Shown here: positions 30,256 to 38,697 of the stretch, piece after piece
Layout of the letters: each line of letters begins with the position of its first letter
Position numbering within the stretch: the first letter of the stretch is position 1
Assembly: GCF_014652415.1 (NCBI RefSeq)
Contig: NZ_BMYT01000001.1
Location: forward strand, 987,352 to 1,051,351
DNA from: Affinundibacterium macrobrachii
GTDB taxonomy: Bacteria; Pseudomonadota; Gammaproteobacteria; Burkholderiales; Burkholderiaceae_D
Direction of reading: 5' to 3'
DNA: 64,000 nt
The notes under the pieces: generated by a model
Told to the model about the DNA's origin: nothing
The model's input: only the letters and a program-made list of their open reading frames with translations
Databases searched by the model: none
Program-made: the position numbers and the translations under genes

Positions 30256-30335
30256 AAGGGTGGCACCCAATTTCGACCATAGCAAATACAGGATTTCTGA
30301 TGCCGCCCTTCTGAGTAAGCGCGGCATTTTTATTT
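30256..30335 (+). promoter_or_regulatory. trpS leader: T-box-like core and competing terminator
   Basis: Segment 30256-30265 (AAGGGTGGCA) can form a 10-bp helix, one G-U, with 30301-30310. The latter is also the 5' arm of an intrinsic terminator: 30300-30306 pairs with 30321-30327, extended by CTT/AAG inside, followed by TTTTATTTT. The two structures exclude each other. The first arm also matches the T-box core AGGGTGGNACC with N=C, complementary to the G73 discriminator expected on tRNA-Trp. No normal T-box stem I is visible. A 20-codon ORF (30195-30257) with one Trp codon ends on the arm, so ribosome-mediated attenuation is the alternative. Confidence 0.6.
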
Positions 30336-30377
30336 TCGACCACCTATTTTTCATTCCCAACATTTTTTGGATTACCC

Positions 30378-31448
30378 ATGAGCGAGCAAGCAGCAAATTC
30401 CACTGAAGTAGGCGCAGCATCTCAAGCTTCACATCAACCATCGGCAAATAAACAGCACTTGATTTTGACTGGTGACCGTCCAACTGGTCCATTGCATCTT
30501 GGTCATTTTGTTGGCAGCTTGCGCAACCGCGTTGTATACCAAAATCAATACAAGCAATACATCATGATTGCTGACGCTCAAGCCTTAACCGACAACATGG
30601 ATGATCCAGCCAAAGTCCATAACAATGTGATCGAAGTGGCACTCGATTATTTGGCGGTGGGGATTGATCCAAGCAAATCAACGATTTTCATTCAATCACA
30701 AATCCCAGAACTGACTGAGCTCACGTTTTACTACATGAATTTGGTTACGATCTCACGCTTAGAACGTAATCCAACAATTAAGCAAGAAATCATTTTACGT
30801 AATTTCGAACGCGATATTCCAGCAGGATTCTTCACCTATCCAGTCAGTCAAGCCGCCGACATAACCGCCTTCAAAGCTAGCTTAGTGCCAGTGGGTGAGG
30901 ACCAGATTCCAATGATCGAACAAACCAATGAAATCGTGCGTCGTTTTAATCGCTTGGCAAAGAAAGACATTTTGGTTGAGTGCGAAGCACTTGTGCCTGA
31001 AATTGGTCGCTTGCCGGGTATCGATGGCAAAGCCAAAATGAGTAAGTCGCTCGGCAACGTGATTAATCTCGGTGCTAGCGAAGCAGAAATCAAACAAGCA
31101 GTTCGCAATGTCTACACCGATCCTCTGCACTTAAAAGTGGACGATCCTGGTCACCTAGAAGGCAATGTAGCCTTCACTTATCTTGATGCGTTTGATACTG
31201 ACAAAGAAGCGCTGCAAGCGATGAAAGATCACTATGTACGCGGTGGTCTTGGTGATAGCAAAGTCAAAGCACGTCTTGAAGGTATTTTGCAAGACATGCT
31301 GCGTCCGATTCGTGAACGTCGCCAAGAATATGAGAAAGACCGTGGGCATGTTCTACAGTTACTCAAAGAAGGCACTTATCGTGCACGTGAAGTCGCCGCA
31401 AAAACCAATGACGAAGTCAAAGCAGCAATCGGCTTAAAGCATTTCTAA
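30378..31448 (+). CDS. trpS: Tryptophanyl-tRNA synthetase, Firmicutes-like type
   Basis: A 356-aa class Ic synthetase. A ~26-residue low-complexity N-terminal extension precedes '[25 protein letters not shown]' features; the HIGH-like motif is GHF region 'LHLGHF', and the second signature is '[10 protein letters not shown]' near 223. Residues between, such as '[10 protein letters not shown]', '[13 protein letters not shown]' and '[16 protein letters not shown]', match from memory the TrpRS type seen in streptococci/lactobacilli and in accessory proteobacterial TrpRS, not the usual betaproteobacterial 'RVLSGMRPTG' enzyme. It may be the only TrpRS or a second copy. Confidence 0.92.
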   Translation: MSEQAANSTEVGAASQASHQPSANKQHLILTGDRPTGPLHLGHFVGSLRNRVVYQNQYKQYIMIADAQALTDNMDDPAKVHNNVIEVALDYLAVGIDPSKSTIFIQSQIPELTELTFYYMNLVTISRLERNPTIKQEIILRNFERDIPAGFFTYPVSQAADITAFKASLVPVGEDQIPMIEQTNEIVRRFNRLAKKDILVECEALVPEIGRLPGIDGKAKMSKSLGNVINLGASEAEIKQAVRNVYTDPLHLKVDDPGHLEGNVAFTYLDAFDTDKEALQAMKDHYVRGGLGDSKVKARLEGILQDMLRPIRERRQEYEKDRGHVLQLLKEGTYRAREVAAKTNDEVKAAIGLKHF

Positions 31449-31614
31449 TTCTGTAAAGATAGAGAAAAACCTTGCCCCTAACGGAGCAAGGTCGGCGGCT
31501 TGAATTTTCACAAAGCCGCACATCTAGCGAATCGAAATTCACCAATATCTGCACACACGCCGCAACTCTACGGTTATGCTTTATGCTTTACTTCCACTTA
31601 TGTAAGAAGAAGTC

Positions 31615-32829
31615 ATGCAACTGAGCATAACCGCCGCTAGGCACATTCATCTCGCCGCACAAGGTTTATTACATCCACGCAAGCAGCGTGCTGATAAAGA
31701 GGCGGTTCTCAAGACCATCCGGAACATGGGTGTGCTACAAATTGACACCATTAGCGTGGTCGCACGCAGTCCCTATTTAGTGCTTTGGAGTAGGCTTGGT
31801 GACTACCAAACAGAATGGCTAGAACAACATTTGGATGAAGGCCAGTTATTCGAATATTGGTCGCACGAAGCCTGCTTTTTACCGATAGAAAGTTTTGCTC
31901 GCTATCGCCATCAAATGCTCAACCCCGAGTCTATGGGCTGGAAGTTCAATCAAGCTTGGTTGAAAGAAAATGGCAATCAGGTTCAACAAGTTCTCAAGCA
32001 CATCAAAAAGTTCGGTGCTTGTCGCTCAGCGGATTTTGAACGCAAGGATGGTAAGTCAAGTGGCTGGTGGGAATGGAAGCCAGAAAAGCGCGCCCTCGAA
32101 TTACTATTCACTACTGGCAAAGTCATGGTGACAAGACGTCAGAAATTTCAGCGTGTCTATGACTTAACTGAACGCGTCCATCCGACATGGAATGACAAGC
32201 GTGATCTAGGCAATTTAGTCGATGCACAACGCCTGCAAGTATTGGATGCAGTCAAAGCTTTAGGCATCTGCAAGGCAAACTGGATTGCTGATTATTTCCG
32301 TATGAAAAAACTTGCTCCCGCATTACAAGCAGAAAATTTATATCAGCAAGGCTTGCTCAGAAAAATTGCAGTACAAGGATGGGACGAGATTGCTTACTTC
32401 CATCCAGATCACCAAGACTTGATTGAGGAAGCATTAGCAGGTCAGTTACGTGCTAGCCACACCTGCTTACTTTCACCATTCGATCCTGTCGTCTGGGATA
32501 GAAAGCGTGCAGCAGAATTGTTTGGTTTTGATTACCGACTTGAATGCTATACACCCGAGGCGAAACGCCAATTTGGTTATTTTACTTTACCAATCTTAAG
32601 ACGCGGAAAATTGATTGGTCGCGTCGATGCAAAAGCACATCGAAAAGAATGCGTATTAGAAATTAAAGCACTGCATCTAGAGGAGCAGGTTTTGGTTAGT
32701 GATGCACTCGCCAAAGATTTGGCAAAAACGCTGCGGGCATTTGCGAGCTGGCATAACACACCACAAATAACACTAAAGCGCTGTGACAATCTCGATTTCA
32801 AAACGCTACTTCAACAAAATTTGCAATGA
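31615..32829 (+). CDS. ycaQ: YcaQ-family DNA glycosylase (HTH_42)
   Basis: A 404-aa winged-helix protein of the YcaQ/AlkX family that unhooks DNA interstrand crosslinks. Family features: 'LSITAARHIHLAAQGL' at the N-terminus, 'MGVLQIDTISVVARSPYLVLWSRLG' (the QxD catalytic motif as QID), 'LFEYWSHEACFLP', and C-terminal 'LLSPFDPVVWDRKRAAELFGFDYRLE'. Length matches the family. It lies 166 bp after trpS; a weak hairpin near 31470-31493 lacks a downstream T-run. Confidence 0.9.
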   Translation: MQLSITAARHIHLAAQGLLHPRKQRADKEAVLKTIRNMGVLQIDTISVVARSPYLVLWSRLGDYQTEWLEQHLDEGQLFEYWSHEACFLPIESFARYRHQMLNPESMGWKFNQAWLKENGNQVQQVLKHIKKFGACRSADFERKDGKSSGWWEWKPEKRALELLFTTGKVMVTRRQKFQRVYDLTERVHPTWNDKRDLGNLVDAQRLQVLDAVKALGICKANWIADYFRMKKLAPALQAENLYQQGLLRKIAVQGWDEIAYFHPDHQDLIEEALAGQLRASHTCLLSPFDPVVWDRKRAAELFGFDYRLECYTPEAKRQFGYFTLPILRRGKLIGRVDAKAHRKECVLEIKALHLEEQVLVSDALAKDLAKTLRAFASWHNTPQITLKRCDNLDFKTLLQQNLQ

Positions 32830-32973
32830 ATTTAGTAGCGTCCAAACGCTAGCAAAAGAACAGTCCAAATAAGCTTTAAATGCACTGAACTTTGCTAGTA
32901 TTTTTAGTTAGGGCACCCGAAGTGTTACCTGACGACATTAGTCCGGCACACATTTATTGTGTTCTTGTACTTC

Positions 32974-33930
32974 TTAGTTGGCTTTATTTAAGCCTTTAGG
33001 GAGAGGAAAGGTCACATTTTCTTCCTCGCCATCTAAAGTACGCACACTTTTTACCCCAAATTTCTTCAGTTGATCGATTACCTGATTCACCAAAATTTCT
33101 GGAGCAGAAGCTCCCGCGGTAACACCGACCCGAACACAGTCGACTAACCACTGAGGATTAATATCTTCAGCTTTATCCACCATGTAAGCAGTCGTTCCCA
33201 TTTTCTCAGCTACTTCGCGCAAACGATTGGAATTCGAGCTATTTTTGCTACCAACCACTAGCACCAAATCAACTTGCGGCGCCATAAATTTGACTGCAGC
33301 TTGACGATTAGTTGTGGCATAACAGATGTCACCTTTCTTCGGCTCTGCGATCAAAGGGAACTTGGCTTTGAGTGCAGCGATGATATCGGCAGTATCATCG
33401 ACCGACAAAGTAGTTTGCGACACATATGCCAGCAATGTAGGATCAGTCACGTTCAGCTTAGCGACATCCTCAACTGTCTCGACAAGGTACATTCCACCTT
33501 CACTTTGCCCCATCGTTCCTTCGACTTCAGGATGTCCCTGATGACCAATCATAATAATCTCGCGGCCTTCCTTGCGCATTTTAGAAACCTCGATATGCAC
33601 TTTGGTCACCAACGGGCAAGTCGCATCAAAAATCTTTAAGCCGCGTCGCTCTGCATCCTCGCGTATCGCTTGTGAAACGCCATGAGCCGAAAAAATCAGC
33701 GTATTTCCGGCAGGAACATCGTCCAATTCTTCGATAAAAATAGCCCCTTTTTGGCGCAAGTCATTGACGACATAAGCATTATGCACAATCTCATGTCGAA
33801 CATAAATTGGCGCACCAAACTGCGCTAAAGCAAGTTCAACAATATCAATTGCACGATCAACACCAGCACAAAAACCACGTGGCTGTGCTAATAAAATTTC
33901 TTGATTCATTTCACTCATGGCAGCACTCAC
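32974..33930 (-). CDS. ispH: 4-hydroxy-3-methylbut-2-enyl diphosphate reductase
   Basis: A 318-aa [4Fe-4S] enzyme giving IPP and DMAPP at the end of the MEP pathway. The three cluster cysteines are in '[11 protein letters not shown]', '[11 protein letters not shown]' and 'ICYATTNRQ'; Glu/His substrate residues lie in '[11 protein letters not shown]'. Two starts are possible: GTG 33930, overlapping the fkpB stop by 4 bp, or ATG 33918 ([10 protein letters not shown]). Both keep the domain intact. Confidence 0.95.
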   Translation of the reverse strand: MSAAMSEMNQEILLAQPRGFCAGVDRAIDIVELALAQFGAPIYVRHEIVHNAYVVNDLRQKGAIFIEELDDVPAGNTLIFSAHGVSQAIREDAERRGLKIFDATCPLVTKVHIEVSKMRKEGREIIMIGHQGHPEVEGTMGQSEGGMYLVETVEDVAKLNVTDPTLLAYVSQTTLSVDDTADIIAALKAKFPLIAEPKKGDICYATTNRQAAVKFMAPQVDLVLVVGSKNSSNSNRLREVAEKMGTTAYMVDKAEDINPQWLVDCVRVGVTAGASAPEILVNQVIDQLKKFGVKSVRTLDGEEENVTFPLPKGLNKAN

Positions 33931-34382
33931 AAAATACCAATAATTTTGGTTTCAAACAGTACGCGCTGTCCCGCCAGCGGATGATTAAAATCAAATAGAG
34001 CAGACTCTTCATCCAACTCTTGGATTACACCGGCAAATTTGCCGCCAGATGGTGCAGAGAAATCAATCAAATCACCAACTTTAAATTCTTCGCCAAAAGC
34101 AGAATTTTCACGCAAAGTTTTTAAAGACACGCGTTGAATCAAATCTGGATTGCGCAAACCAAATGCTTGTTCAGGTGCTAGTTCTTGCGTTGTGTGCGAA
34201 CCCTCTTCCAAGCCCAACAAAGCTTGCTCTAAGCTAGGCGCTAACTGCCCTTGTCCTAACAATAAAGTAGCAGGACTCTCATGAAAGGTCGAAATAATAT
34301 CTTCCCCTTCAAGGGTTGCGAGCCGGTAGTGCAGCGTCAAATAAGCACCATTGTTAACGACAAGTATAGACTTTTCAGACAT
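33927..34382 (-). CDS. fkpB: FKBP-type peptidyl-prolyl isomerase SlpA/FkpB
   Basis: A 151-aa cytoplasmic isomerase. The split FKBP domain with an IF insert is typical of SlyD/SlpA: '[47 protein letters not shown]' then '[21 protein letters not shown]'. It lacks the His-rich tail of SlyD. Pairing with ispH is conserved across proteobacteria. Divergent from radC. Confidence 0.93.
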   Translation of the reverse strand: MSEKSILVVNNGAYLTLHYRLATLEGEDIISTFHESPATLLLGQGQLAPSLEQALLGLEEGSHTTQELAPEQAFGLRNPDLIQRVSLKTLRENSAFGEEFKVGDLIDFSAPSGGKFAGVIQELDEESALFDFNHPLAGQRVLFETKIIGIL

Positions 34383-34492
34383 AATATATTTTTAACTTAG
34401 TTCAACTGAGTTTTAATCGAATATAAAGCGCTATTGTAAGGCAGTCCAGATGGAAATGCTTTGCCCGCGACCAAGGAAAGCTGAGAAATACC

Positions 34493-35167
34493 ATGGGAAT
34501 TAATCACTGGCCCGAAGATCAACGCCCACGCGAACGCTTGATCAAGCATGGCGCGTCGGCATTATCTGATGCGGAATTACTTTCTGTCTTTTTACGCGTC
34601 GGCGTTAAAGGAAAAAGCGCCGTTGACCTCGGGCGCGACATGTTGTCTCAATTTGGTTCATTACGAGCACTATTTAGCGCGAATCTAAATGAGTTCGCCA
34701 AAGTACATGGACTTGGCAGTGCCAAGTATGCGCAATTACAAGCGGTGCTAGAACTAGCGAAACGCTCAATATCCGAAGAGCTAGAAAGCAAATCCTCTCT
34801 ATCCTCACCGCAAGCGGTCAAACAATATTTACAGCTACAAATTGGCAACAAACACTACGAGTCATTTACCGTCTTGTTTCTCGATGTTAAAAACCGCTTG
34901 CTGGTTACACAAGAGCTTTCTCGCGGCAGCTTAAGTCACGCTAGCGTATATCCACGCGAAGTAGTCAAGAGCGCTCTAGCGCACAACGCAGCCAGCATCA
35001 TTTTGGCGCATAACCATCCCTCTGGCTCCGCCGAACCCAGTCAAGCAGATCTCAGTCTTACGCAAACACTCAAATCTGCACTGTCTTTGGTCGACATTCG
35101 CGTCTTGGATCATTTTATCGTCGCCAACAACACCGTGTATTCGTTCGCAGAGAATGGCCAAATTTAA
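34493..35167 (+). CDS. radC: RadC (UPF0758, JAB/MPN domain)
   Basis: A 224-aa protein with an N-terminal helix-hairpin-helix-like region ('RERLIKHGASALSDAELLSVFLR', 'FAKVHGLGSAKYAQLQAVLEL') and a C-terminal JAMM domain whose zinc motif 'LAHNHPSGSAEPSQAD' is intact. The original repair role was withdrawn in the literature; function is uncertain. It precedes rpmB-rpmG, a standard order. Confidence 0.95.
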   Translation: MGINHWPEDQRPRERLIKHGASALSDAELLSVFLRVGVKGKSAVDLGRDMLSQFGSLRALFSANLNEFAKVHGLGSAKYAQLQAVLELAKRSISEELESKSSLSSPQAVKQYLQLQIGNKHYESFTVLFLDVKNRLLVTQELSRGSLSHASVYPREVVKSALAHNAASIILAHNHPSGSAEPSQADLSLTQTLKSALSLVDIRVLDHFIVANNTVYSFAENGQI

Positions 35168-35239
35168 GTTCTTCATAGGGAAAAACCAAATTGTTAAATT
35201 TTAAAATCAAACAAAGACACAATTGTTTTTCACAAGTCG

Positions 35240-35268
35240 TTGATATTTCAAAGTTTTTTGGATATACT
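35240..35268 (+). promoter_or_regulatory. Promoter of rpmB-rpmG
   Basis: TTGATA (35240-35245), a 17-bp spacer and TATACT (35263-35268): a near-consensus sigma-70 promoter 40 bp upstream of the rpmB start. Confidence 0.8.
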
Positions 35269-35308
35269 CTTGTTTTTTCCAATTTCGGAAATCATTAAGG
35301 AGCTAAAC

Positions 35309-35545
35309 ATGGCGCGTGTATGCCAAGTTACTGGGAAAGGGCCAATGGTTGGCAACAACGTTTCCCATGCGAACAACAAAACTAAACGTCGTTTTTTGCC
35401 TAACCTGCAAAATCGCCGCTTTTTCGTAGAATCAGAAAATCGCTGGGTTTCCTTGCGTTTGTCTAACGCAGGTTTGCGTGTAGTTGACAAAATCGGCATC
35501 GATGCTGTTTTAGTTGACTTACGTGCTCGCGGCGAAAAAGTTTAA
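35309..35545 (+). CDS. rpmB: 50S ribosomal protein L28
   Basis: A 78-aa ribosomal protein: '[29 protein letters not shown]' features begin at ATG 35309, preceded by AAGGAG. The ORF is open 69 bp further left, but that stretch contains the promoter. It is followed by rpmG 42 bp downstream. Confidence 0.97.
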   Translation: MARVCQVTGKGPMVGNNVSHANNKTKRRFLPNLQNRRFFVESENRWVSLRLSNAGLRVVDKIGIDAVLVDLRARGEKV

Positions 35546-35587
35546 GCAGATTCTGCTTAGTACAGAACTCATTGTTAGGAAAATATC

Positions 35588-35755
35588 ATGGCTAAAACTG
35601 GTCGCGACAAAATCAAATTAGAATCGACTGCAGGCACGGGTCACTTCTACACGACATCAAAAAACAAACGTACGATGCCTGAAAAAATGGAAATCATGAA
35701 GTTTGATCCAAAAGCACGTAAGCACGTTATCTACAAAGAAACAAAAATCAAGTAA
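35588..35755 (+). CDS. rpmG: 50S ribosomal protein L33
   Basis: A 55-aa protein ([18 protein letters not shown]… ending [11 protein letters not shown]). Length and sequence match the proteobacterial L33 that lacks the zinc-binding Cys pairs. A Shine-Dalgarno-like AGGAAA precedes the ATG. Strong terminator follows. Confidence 0.97.
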   Translation: MAKTGRDKIKLESTAGTGHFYTTSKNKRTMPEKMEIMKFDPKARKHVIYKETKIK

Positions 35756-35786
35756 TCATTGCTTGAAGTTGTTTTGTAGAATGTCT

Positions 35787-35817
35787 AAAAAACCTGCGAC
35801 TTTCGCAGGTTTTTTTT
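35787..35817 (+). terminator. Intrinsic terminator of rpmB-rpmG
   Basis: AACCTGCGA-CTT-TCGCAGGTT followed by a run of eight Ts. Confidence 0.92.
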
Positions 35818-35975
35818 CGCCTAGCAAAAAATGAAAGTTTAAATCAAGATATTTGCAATCAATGTGGCGCTGCCGCAAAACACTTCCATCGCTCAAATAT
35901 TGAATCCAAATGTAGCCGCTCTCTAAAAAAAAATCAGGCCATTATTCGATTCAACGCACAATTCATTAGACGAAA

Positions 35976-36003
35976 AAAATGGCGCCTATCGCGCCATTTT
36001 TAA
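35976..36003. terminator. Intrinsic terminator of the desaturase gene
   Basis: AAAATGGCGC-CTATC-GCGCCATTTT, with A/T runs on both sides. Confidence 0.82.
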
Positions 36004-36015
36004 ATTCCAAAACTC

Positions 36016-37218
36016 TTAAGCGTAACTTCTCAAACGCAAAGAAAACTCTTGCAAAGTCTTGATTCCAGATGCTTCTGCACGCTGACACCAGTCTTGCAGT
36101 TGAGCGACTAATTGCTCGCGGGTAGCGCTTGATCGTTCCCAAATTGCATTCAATTCGACACGCATGTCATGCATCGTTTTCAAAGCAGCACTATGTGCAA
36201 ATAATTCTAATAACTGTTCTTTTTGTGGCGCTTCAAGCTTTGCTGGTTCACGTTGCAAACTCTTTTTCGCTGCCTTCAAGAAACTCTTTTCGAATTGTGC
36301 TTTATCTCGTAACTGCTGTAATTCTGCACGCCAAGTTTTCTTGAGTGATTTCGCATATTTAGCCATCACGTCATAACGATTCGTGATCACCGCCTGCAAA
36401 GTTTCAACGTCAACGACCATTTTCGCAGCATCAAATTTTGGCTGCGGTGCTACTTTTTTGACTTTCGCTAAACCGATAATTTCTAGTGTACGAATATAGC
36501 CCCAACCAATATCAAACTCATACCATTTTGATGACAACTTCGCAGAGGTACCAAACGTGTGATGGTTATTATGCAATTCTTCACCGCCGATCAAAATGCC
36601 CCAAGGCATGATATTCGTTGCCGCGTCGGAGCATTCATAATTGCGATAGCCCCAATAGTGACCGATACCATTAATAATTCCAGCAGCAGTAATAGGAATC
36701 CACATCATTTGTACTGCCCAAACGGTAATGCCGATCACACCAAACAACATGAAATCAATGATCAACATCAAAGCCACGCCTTGCCAGCTAAAGCGAGTGT
36801 AGACATTTCTTTCAATCCAATCATCAGGTGTTCCGTGACCGTATTTACTAATAGTTTCCAAATTCTTCGATTCAGTCCGATACAGTTCTGCACCTTCTAA
36901 CAAAACCTTTTTGATACCGCGCGTTACTGGGCTATGTGGATCTTCTTCAGTCTCACATTTTGCATGATGCTTACGATGAACCGCTGCCCATTCCTTTGTT
37001 ACCTGACCTGTGGTCAACCACAGCCAAAAACGGAAAAAATGACTCGGGATCGCATGCAATTCCAACGCACGATGCGCCTGGCAACGATGTAAAAAGATCG
37101 TCACGCTAGCAATCGTAATATGCGTCACTACCATCGTAAAAATAAACACCTGCCAACCAGAAGCGCGCGTAAAACCATTGCTTAAAAAATCAACAGCCAA
37201 ATCAATAAAATTACTCAA
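36016..37218 (-). CDS. Acyl-lipid/acyl-CoA desaturase with C-terminal helical extension
   Basis: A 400-aa membrane-bound di-iron desaturase. His boxes are 'HRCQAH' (44-49), 'HRKHH' (81-85) and 'ELHNNHHTF' (~210-218), with hydrophobic segments near 22-42, 60-75 and 145-190. It probably makes monounsaturated fatty acids (delta-9 type). Residues ~255-400 form a charged, helical extension (many Lys/Glu/Gln, 'LREKAQFEKSFLKAAKKSLQRE'-like) longer than in short desaturases; I cannot assign its role. Confidence 0.9.
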   Translation of the reverse strand: MSNFIDLAVDFLSNGFTRASGWQVFIFTMVVTHITIASVTIFLHRCQAHRALELHAIPSHFFRFWLWLTTGQVTKEWAAVHRKHHAKCETEEDPHSPVTRGIKKVLLEGAELYRTESKNLETISKYGHGTPDDWIERNVYTRFSWQGVALMLIIDFMLFGVIGITVWAVQMMWIPITAAGIINGIGHYWGYRNYECSDAATNIMPWGILIGGEELHNNHHTFGTSAKLSSKWYEFDIGWGYIRTLEIIGLAKVKKVAPQPKFDAAKMVVDVETLQAVITNRYDVMAKYAKSLKKTWRAELQQLRDKAQFEKSFLKAAKKSLQREPAKLEAPQKEQLLELFAHSAALKTMHDMRVELNAIWERSSATREQLVAQLQDWCQRAEASGIKTLQEFSLRLRSYA

Positions 37219-37327
37219 GATATAACAACTCCTAATGCATTATGCAGTCAAACTCAGCAACATCACTTTATAAGATTTGACTACGAAAAATTTCCCAACA
37301 ACATCATTATTCTACGCTGATTCCAAC

Positions 37328-38626
37328 TCAAGCTTTCGCTTGTGCCTGAAATACTGTGATTTCGCGTTGCGGGAAAGGTAATTCAATACCACGCTCGCGA
37401 ATCAACACCAAAATAGCCCGATTTACATCCGAGATCACATTGGTTCGACCACTTTCTGGATCTTCGATCCAAAAGCTCACACGTAGTTCAAATCCATCTG
37501 CGCCAAATCGCAGTAAGTAGGCAGATGGTGGATTGTTTGCTGAAACCCGAGGAACCTGCGACACCAATTCAACCAAAGCTGGGAACAAGCTATCTAAATC
37601 CGTGTCGTATGCCACCGTAAAATCGGTCACTAGCACGACCGACCTATCTGTTAATGATAGGTTCTGCACCGGATTTGAGACAAACATCTCATTTGGAATA
37701 ATAGATTCAACCCCATCCGAACCTTTTAACACGGTGTACCGCGTATTAATTTGCGTTACCGAGCCACTGAATTTATCGACAGTAACTAAGTCACCGATGG
37801 AAAGGCTACGATCAAACAAAATGATGAAGCCAGAGACATAACTACTGGTAATACGCTGCAAACCCAAGCCCAAGCCAACGCCTAATGCGCCACCAAATAC
37901 AGACAATACGGTTAAATCAATCCCTACCAAAGACAAACTGATCAGAATCGCTAGCAGAATAAAAATAGCACGTCCTAAACGCGAAAGCACGACTCTGAGT
38001 GAAGAGTGCATATTGGGAATCAGCAGCAATCGCGCTTCCAGCAAAGCGCTAATCCACAACGCCAAGACAACGGTCAAAGCGACCGATGCTATCCCCTGCA
38101 ATACCGCCAATAGCGAAACCTTGCTTTTTCCGATCGGCAAAATGATTTCTTCAAGCGCTTGAAAAATACTTTCCCACATCCCTGTAAAGTGCAGCACCAA
38201 TGCTAACCATACCAAGGTTGCAAATACTTTTTCAAACAAAAGCAGCGCATTACCGACCGTACCATCGCGTACAAAGGCACGACGAAACACATAGAAGCTA
38301 AAGCGAATTAAGGCAAACGAGCTAAGAATCGGAAAAAAGAGCTTGAGTAATCCAGTATGCTGAAATTTACCAAGAATCAATTTAGCAAAAAACAAAAATA
38401 CTAAGGCTAATAATGGCCACAACACGCGTGAAAAACTCTCAACGCCAATTTTCAATACACCCGAGCTTTGATCCACGGTTGCAAAATAGCGTTGTATTGA
38501 GCGCGATAAAAGCCAAGCCAATAGAAAACAACTCATCAGGGCAAGTAACTGAATGAGCAGACCTGGATTACCCAAGTCTGCCGAAATCTCTGCAATTAAT
38601 CGCGATAATGAATGTGTTTCCATCAT
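37328..38626 (-). CDS. MscS-family mechanosensitive channel
   Basis: A 432-aa protein with about six hydrophobic segments in the first ~270 residues, then the MscS pore helix and beta domain: 'LGVGLGLGLQRITSSYVSGFIILFDRSLSIGDLVTVDKFSG', followed by 'YTVLKGSDGVESIIPNEMFVSNPVQN'. It opens under membrane tension to release osmolytes. The open frame reaches a TTG at 38662; the ATG pair at 38626/38623 is the better start. Longer than classical MscS (~286 aa), so of the extended type. Confidence 0.9.
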   Translation of the reverse strand: MMETHSLSRLIAEISADLGNPGLLIQLLALMSCFLLAWLLSRSIQRYFATVDQSSGVLKIGVESFSRVLWPLLALVFLFFAKLILGKFQHTGLLKLFFPILSSFALIRFSFYVFRRAFVRDGTVGNALLLFEKVFATLVWLALVLHFTGMWESIFQALEEIILPIGKSKVSLLAVLQGIASVALTVVLALWISALLEARLLLIPNMHSSLRVVLSRLGRAIFILLAILISLSLVGIDLTVLSVFGGALGVGLGLGLQRITSSYVSGFIILFDRSLSIGDLVTVDKFSGSVTQINTRYTVLKGSDGVESIIPNEMFVSNPVQNLSLTDRSVVLVTDFTVAYDTDLDSLFPALVELVSQVPRVSANNPPSAYLLRFGADGFELRVSFWIEDPESGRTNVISDVNRAILVLIRERGIELPFPQREITVFQAQAKA

Positions 38627-38697
38627 AGATAGGGAGGAGACTGCAATTAAATCTTTAACCAAAACGCAAACCCAAATTCAATAATTTTATCTACAAC

